Below, in pieces: positions 58,143 to 64,000 of a DNA stretch of 64,000 nt. Source of the stretch: Homarus americanus (lineage: Eukaryota; Arthropoda; Malacostraca; Decapoda; Nephropidae). A program made the translations under genes and the position numbers. Within the stretch, counting starts at the first letter, position 1; each line of letters opens with the position of its first letter. The notes beneath the pieces are model-generated. The model ran no database searches, had not been told where the DNA came from, and worked only from the letters and a program-made list of their open reading frames with translations. The stretch covers positions 7,783,127 through 7,847,126 of the forward strand of contig NW_024756914.1 in the NCBI RefSeq assembly GCF_018991925.1. Direction: 5' to 3'.

Positions 58143-59997
58143 ACAAAATATATGTACAAAAAATAAATGTTAAATGAATTATTTATGGTGCATTAGGGTA
58201 CTGGTCACTTCAGACACAAAGACGGGCTATAAATAGCCTTCTTTATCTCCCCTCCATCTCACCCTGAGCCAGAGGGAAGGGTGGTGGTAAATAACATTTG
58301 TTTGCTTATTTTCCATTTACTTGAAATAGATTTACCAAATTATTTGTTTATTTATTTAAAAGTCATTTACTGAATATTCTATGTAAAAAATAAATTTTAA
58401 ATTAATTATTTATAGGAGATACCGTAAATATATGGTATTACTGGCCACTTCAGACACAAAGACGGGATAAAAATAGCCCATCTCCCCCTCTTCTTACAGC
58501 TGCCAATGGGAAGCGTCTTGGTAATTAAATTTGATGTTTATTTTCATTGTCTAATTTATCATGTATCAAAGTAATATTACTAAAAATTGTGTAGGTAGTA
58601 GGCAGCTACCAAACAGGTAGATACTACCGCCTGGGAAGATATTGGAAGCATAATGTGTTGTCTAATGGTAGACCCTGCTGCCATATGGCATCACGAAAAT
58701 TGTGACCAAGTCCCAGGTTCAGCGCTGACCTGACTTTCTGCCTCATTTACACACAATTGCAGTTTGAATTGTTCCTCTAACTTTGACAACACAACATACA
58801 TACAGTATATTATTTCTCACTTTTGATCTTTTTTTTACTTTTTGTATTTATTTATGGTTAGTTACTTAAAATAAGGCCAATTCACTTCAAGTAATGGCAT
58901 CAAATGTTACCAGCTGGTGTAGTGTAAACACTAGTGACGTCACTTAAGCGTCTGTATTTAACTGTCAGTAGTTTCAAGAATTAATGCAGTCATTTACTGA
59001 ATATTCCTTGTAAAAAAATAAATTTTAAATTAATTATTTATAGGAGATAAGTATTATTATCAGTAAATATACCGATATGCATTACTGACCACCTCCACGG
59101 CTAAAAATAGCCCAATCTCGCGGTCACTTTCCCTTTCTTGTCTCCTCACTGGCAAATGGGGGGGGCGTGGGGAGGGGTGTGTGATGATAGCTGTGTTTAT
59201 TACAGGGGTATAATTCTCTTTTACGGTATGTTAGACAGGTTTATAATACATTTTTATTATTTTAATATACCGGTAATCTTAATTTGAATCCAGCTTGCCA
59301 AACGTAAGTTTCAGTATAAAATAATTAGTGGTAAGACCTTGTGAGTGGCTTACGATGTTTCCATCACCACTCTTGACAAACTAAACCACAATATTTAAGA
59401 GGTAAGAATTTTATACTTGGTGGTTTAGACGACCCCCTAACTTTGGGCAGATTTTTTTAATGTTCAAATTCCGTCTTATAAGCCGAGATATACGGTATAT
59501 ATTGTCAATATGTAAAATAAATTTCAAAATGACCAATGATTTGACTGGAAACACAGAAAAAATGCTTTTATGTTGAAGAGAGTCTGAAGCAAGATGTTAC
59601 CTCCATGGAAAAGACACAGAGACTGACGGCTGTATGGTGTGTTGACAGGCTGTTTGGCGCGCTAAAAACTAGTTTCCCTGTACTTAAATTATGTTAAATA
59701 ATTGTTAAAATGACTAAAAATTTTAATATAAGACTTTTAAAATTATTGAATAGTACAAACTTCTTGATATTTACTAGAATAGTAAAGAATTTAAGCCCTA
59801 GAACCGATTACTGTATTGGCAGACTAATATGACAGCGAGTGTGCAAGCGAAAACATGTTGAGGGGCGCTCGTAAGGAATTCGTTAATCGAGGGAATGCTC
59901 GTTAACCGAAGTTAAGAATCTTATGGAAGGTAATTCGTTAACTGAATTTTCATTAACCGAGGCGCTCGTTAACCGAGGGATCACTTTACTGTATATA

Positions 59998-60770
59998 CAG
60001 TTTGGTCTTCATTTACGCGGTCAATTGAACCCGCGGAGTGCCGCGTAAAACGAGAAACGCGTAAATGAAATAACAGAACATATGGGATTAATTGAAATAG
60101 AGACTGGGCCAACCCCCAAACTCCACTTTTACCGACACAATACCAACACAATGCCTACGTTGTAGTAAGAATAACATCTTAATTTTATGATGGTATACAC
60201 ACACAATTAATATTTAAGAGAAATACAGTCACCGGTTAATGTCCATTCAAATTATGGACTCAACTCCCCCCCCCACTCTTCCCACGCTCGCTGGCTCCTC
60301 CCTCTCTGAGAAATGTTTGGGTGAAAACAGAAGGCTTACATTTTTAGTAATAAATAATACCTCAGACTAAAGTTAGGATAATATAATTGACATTGCTGGA
60401 TTCCTTGCAAGACCAGGAATATTTTGAATATAAACGTCATATATTTTGCACAAAAGATAAAATTTTGGCTCTTTCTAATTAAAATTCTTACATTAGATCT
60501 AAAATTTGTATGTCTAGTGCAAATTCCATGATGTTTATATTTAAAATAATCACAATCTTATAAGAATTCCAGCAATGGAAATTATATTCTGGCCTGGTAA
60601 TTTGTATGAATTTTATGAGCTAAAACAAATATCTTCAGTAAATAAACAAATTATACTTCACCCGCGTAAATGACCAAATTTACCGCGTAATTAAAGCATT
60701 TCATTCTGGCAAGGCACCGCGTAAATGACCAAACTCGTAAACAAAAAACGCGTTTAACCAGACTCAACTG
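59998..60770. mobile_element. 773-bp non-autonomous element of Tigger B family
   Basis: Ends cagtttggtcttcatttacg and inverse cgtttaaccagactcaactg, with TA on both sides. Subterminal aaacgcgtaaatg and the aatcccatatgttctg block (inverted) match the 1-1422 and 61484-63167 elements. It carries one internal unit. Confidence 0.85.
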
Positions 60771-61483
60771 TATACTATTTTCTATAGAATTGGCAATAAT
60801 TTTCTGTATATGTAATGTTTTTCATGGGTCAAAGGGAGGCTGGGGAACGTAACTCCAGTATTTTATCTGCTCTATTTCTTATGGGGAAAATTGATCCGCT
60901 TAACGTTGTTTCGCATAACGTCGCATTTTCAGGAACGTAACCCTGACGTTAAGCGAGGATGCCCTGTACAGGAAAACCTCCGATAACGACGTTTGTACTA
61001 ATTATGATTCATATTTAAGACCCTGGTTGATTTAGGACCCAATTCAGTTTACACCATTATTTTTTTCGTATTTATGACAAAAATATTATAAAAAATAAAG
61101 TGAAATTACATTTTCCAATAAATAATGACTAAATCCCGATATGTATTACAGGTTGACAACCCTTTATCTGAAATTCCGAAAACCGAAACCTCTGAAAACC
61201 GAAATATTTTTTTTTTTTTTACGGGTATTAGCCCACCCGGGCACAGGTCACTGACCCACATCAGGGCCTGGGGGGGCGAAAATGTAATGGTAATAATAAT
61301 AATAATTATAATAATACTAATAGTAATAATAATTATAATAATAATAATAATAAAAATAATAATAATAATTATTCAAAGTAAATAAAAATTTTAATAAAAA
61401 ATACACAAAAATTAAATAAGAATAACAATAATAATAATAAAATAATAATAATAAAATTAATAATAATAATAATAACAATAATA

Positions 61484-63167
61484 CAGTTGTACCCCACTTA
61501 ACGCGGTCAATTGAACCCAGAGGGTCCCGCCTTAAGTGAAATCCGCGTTAAGTGAACAACAGAACATATGGGATTAATTCCAATAGAACCCAGCCCGACC
61601 CCCAAACTCCACTTTTTGAAGGCACATACCTATGTTGTAGTAAAAATAACATCTTAATTTTATGATGGTACATGCACACAATTAATACTTAAGAGAAATA
61701 GAGAAATACAGTCGCCAAGTTAATGTCCATTCAAATAATGGACTCAACTCCCTCCCCCTCTCACACTACACAGCCGGCTAACAGATGGTCGGTCGGTCCC
61801 TCCCTCCCCCCCCACCCCCCACCAACCGTCCCAAGGAGATGTGTGGGATAACCTCAAACTAAAGTTAGGAAAATATAATTGACATTGCTGGATTCCTTGT
61901 AAGACCAGGAATATTTTGAATATAAATGTCATATATTTTGGACAAAAGATAACATAGTTACCTAGAGAAAATTTTTTATCTAAAAATTGTAAGTTTAAAG
62001 CAAAATATATGATGTTTATATTCAAATAGTTACCTAGAGAAAATTTTTTATCTAAAAATTGTAAGTTTAAAGCAAAATATATGATGTTTATATTCAAAAT
62101 GATCACCAAATTATAAGAATTCCAGCAATGTAAATTATATTCTGACCGGGTAATTTGTATGAATTTTATGAGCTAAAACAAATATCTTCAGTTAATAAAA
62201 AAAAAATAATCTTCACGACACTATCTGTCAATCAAAGTACCCCACCTTGCCTCCCCCCCTCTTCCAACCGCGCGGTCAGTCCCAACCCTCCCCCCCACCC
62301 CCCACCAATCCTCCCTTCCAGAGTTTTTAACATTTAGTATTAAATAATACCTCAGATTAAAGTTAGGATAATATAATTGACATTGCTGGATTCCTTGTAA
62401 GACCAGGAATATTTTGAATATAAATGTCATATATTTTGGACAAAAGATACCATAGTTACCTAGAGAAAAATTTTTATCTAAAAATTGTAAGTTTAAAGCA
62501 AAATATATGATGTTTATATTCAAAATGATCACCAAATTATAAGAATTCCAGCAATGTAAATTATATTCTGACCGGGTAATTTGTATGAATTTTATGAGCT
62601 AAAACAAATATCTTCAGTTAATAAAAAAAAATAATAATTCTTCACACGGTAACAGATGGTCGGTTGGTCCCTCCCTCCCCCCCACCCCCCACCAACCGTC
62701 CCAAGGAGATGTGTGGGATAACCACTAAATTTTAATAAATAATACCTCAAACTAAAGTTAGGATAATATAATTGACATTGCTGGATTCCTTGTAAGACCA
62801 GGAATATTTTGAATATAAATGTCATATATTTTGGACAAAAGATACCATAGTTACCTAGAGAAAAAATTTTATCTAAAAATTGTAAGTTTAAAGCAAAATA
62901 TATGATGTTTATATTCAAAATGATCACCAAATTATAAGAATTCCAGCAATGTAAATTATATTCTGGCCTGGTAATTTGTAAGAATTTTATGAGCTAAAAC
63001 AGGCAGTCAGGCAGGGTGGCGGGTGGGGCAAATCTAAAAATAGCGTCTCGGACACTCAACGCGTATATGTGGAAAAAACCCGCGTTAAGTGAAAGTTCAG
63101 CTTTGGCAAGGCACCGCGTATATGCGAAAACGCGTTAAGTGAAAGCGCGTTAAGCGGGGTAAAACTG
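61484..63167. mobile_element. Non-autonomous Tigger B-family element with three tandem internal units
   Basis: Ends cagttgtaccccacttaacg and inverse cgttaagcggggtaaaactg, flanked by TA. The units are the inverse of those at 1-1140 (ttaggataatataattgaca marker at 61865, 62363 and 62760). The first unit also has an internal duplication of about 80 bp (61957-62022 repeated at 62027-62098). Confidence 0.88.
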
Positions 63168-63173
63168 TACTGT

Positions 63174-63400
<227 letters not shown>

Positions 63401-63726
63401 CCTCAGGCCCCAATGTGGATCAGTGACCTGTGCCCGGGTGGACTGATCCTTGTAAAAAAAAAAAAAAAAAACTAACCATTCTGAAATCCAAACAATTCTG
63501 AAAACCGAAATGCATCTGGTCCCAAGGATTTCGGATAAGGGATTGTCAACCTGTATTAAAAAAAAACATGCCTTGCACACGGAGGCTGCCAAGCTTGTGA
63601 GTGGTTATGCCAGCATCACTAGTATAAACAGTCACACCTGGCGGGCCCTTTGTTTTCACGCATCTGAAAAAGAAAAGGAGAAAAACATTCAGGTTTCTTA
63701 CGGCATTTTTTGCGTCCCTGTTCAAC

Positions 63727-63864
63727 ATGAGCAAGAGAGCAAGTGATGGTAGTACTGGTTCAAAAGCTAAAAGAAAGTGTATAAACTTAGCCGAGAAAGT
63801 AGATGTGTTAAAACTATATGAAAAAGGTGAGAGGTCTGTGGATATTATATGGAGCAAGCAATGA
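63727..63864 (+). pseudogene. Tigger transposase N-terminal fragment at window edge
   Basis: Open frame from ATG: MSKRASDGSTGSKAKRKCIN, then LAEKVDVLKLYEKGERSVDI, the first Tigger HTH. It ends at TGA after 45 codons, probably by frameshift. Ser/Thr/Pro-rich sequence follows to the window end. The catalytic part would lie outside. Confidence 0.75.
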
Positions 63865-64000
63865 ATATATTTTCTGAAGTGGACCCATTAACAGAACAGT
63901 TTTATTATTCAAAGGCCTAAACCACCAAGTTCAGCTACACCATCAAATTCAGCATCATAAGCAGGTTCAACATCAACTTCAGGTTCAGTCACAGTTTCAG

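Overview
The window is eukaryotic, intron-rich and almost filled with transposons. It carries one clear host gene: a tetratricopeptide-repeat protein orthologous to animal TTC5 (STRAP), on the + strand. Eight coding exons run from 19497 to 54789. The remaining C-terminal exons, which should encode the OB-fold, lie beyond the right edge. The TTC5 sequence, a Penelope-like retroelement with a GIY-YIG remnant, CR1/Jockey-like LINEs and a dense Tigger/pogo complement suggest an arthropod, most likely a decapod crustacean. That assignment is an inference from remembered repeat types, not from a search.

Layout. 1-19022, upstream of TTC5: a patchwork of Tigger/pogo-type TA-target elements and their short non-autonomous derivatives, including two truncated transposase genes fused head to head (2280-5499), a decayed Penelope-like element with long (TA)n tracts (5908-8342), a LINE fragment, and a full-length but dead Tigger (12972-15424). 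19023-19496 is repeat-poor and is the probable TTC5 promoter/5'UTR. 19497-31037: TTC5 exons 1-3. Intron 2 holds a Russian doll: a Tigger (22143-30675) interrupted by a LINE (24417-30481), itself interrupted by a Tigger MITE, a 2.4-kb hAT with a perfect 8-bp target-site duplication, and another TIR element that carries a LINE tail. 31794-37380: exons 4 and 5, separated by a Tigger pseudogene (32760-36758) cut by a hAT element with a perfect 8-bp duplication.

37405-40152 is a 2.7-kb minisatellite of ~20-bp units that starts immediately after exon 5. Its unit resembles the exon 5 splice-donor junction, so it forms a large array of donor-like motifs. 40740-42914 is a decayed copy of an unnamed protein family that I recall as multi-copy in arthropods. 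Exons 6 and 7 follow at 44749-45173. Intron 7 contains a LINE interrupted by a hAT MITE with an ~87-bp palindrome, and then a complete, apparently intact Ty3/Gypsy retrotransposon (48928-54598; one 1,556-codon Gag-Pol ORF, 308-bp LTRs, 5-bp duplication). It is antisense to TTC5 and ends 74 bp before exon 8.

55162-64000 is intron and nested TIR elements again. It includes a Tigger reduced to an HTH-only ORF, a retroelement tail with a 45-bp minisatellite, and the first 45 codons of another Tigger transposase at the right edge.

The transposon gene copies do not act together as a system. Several non-autonomous elements can be paired with related transposase-bearing copies in the same window by their shared ends. 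No tRNA, rRNA or CRISPR was seen.
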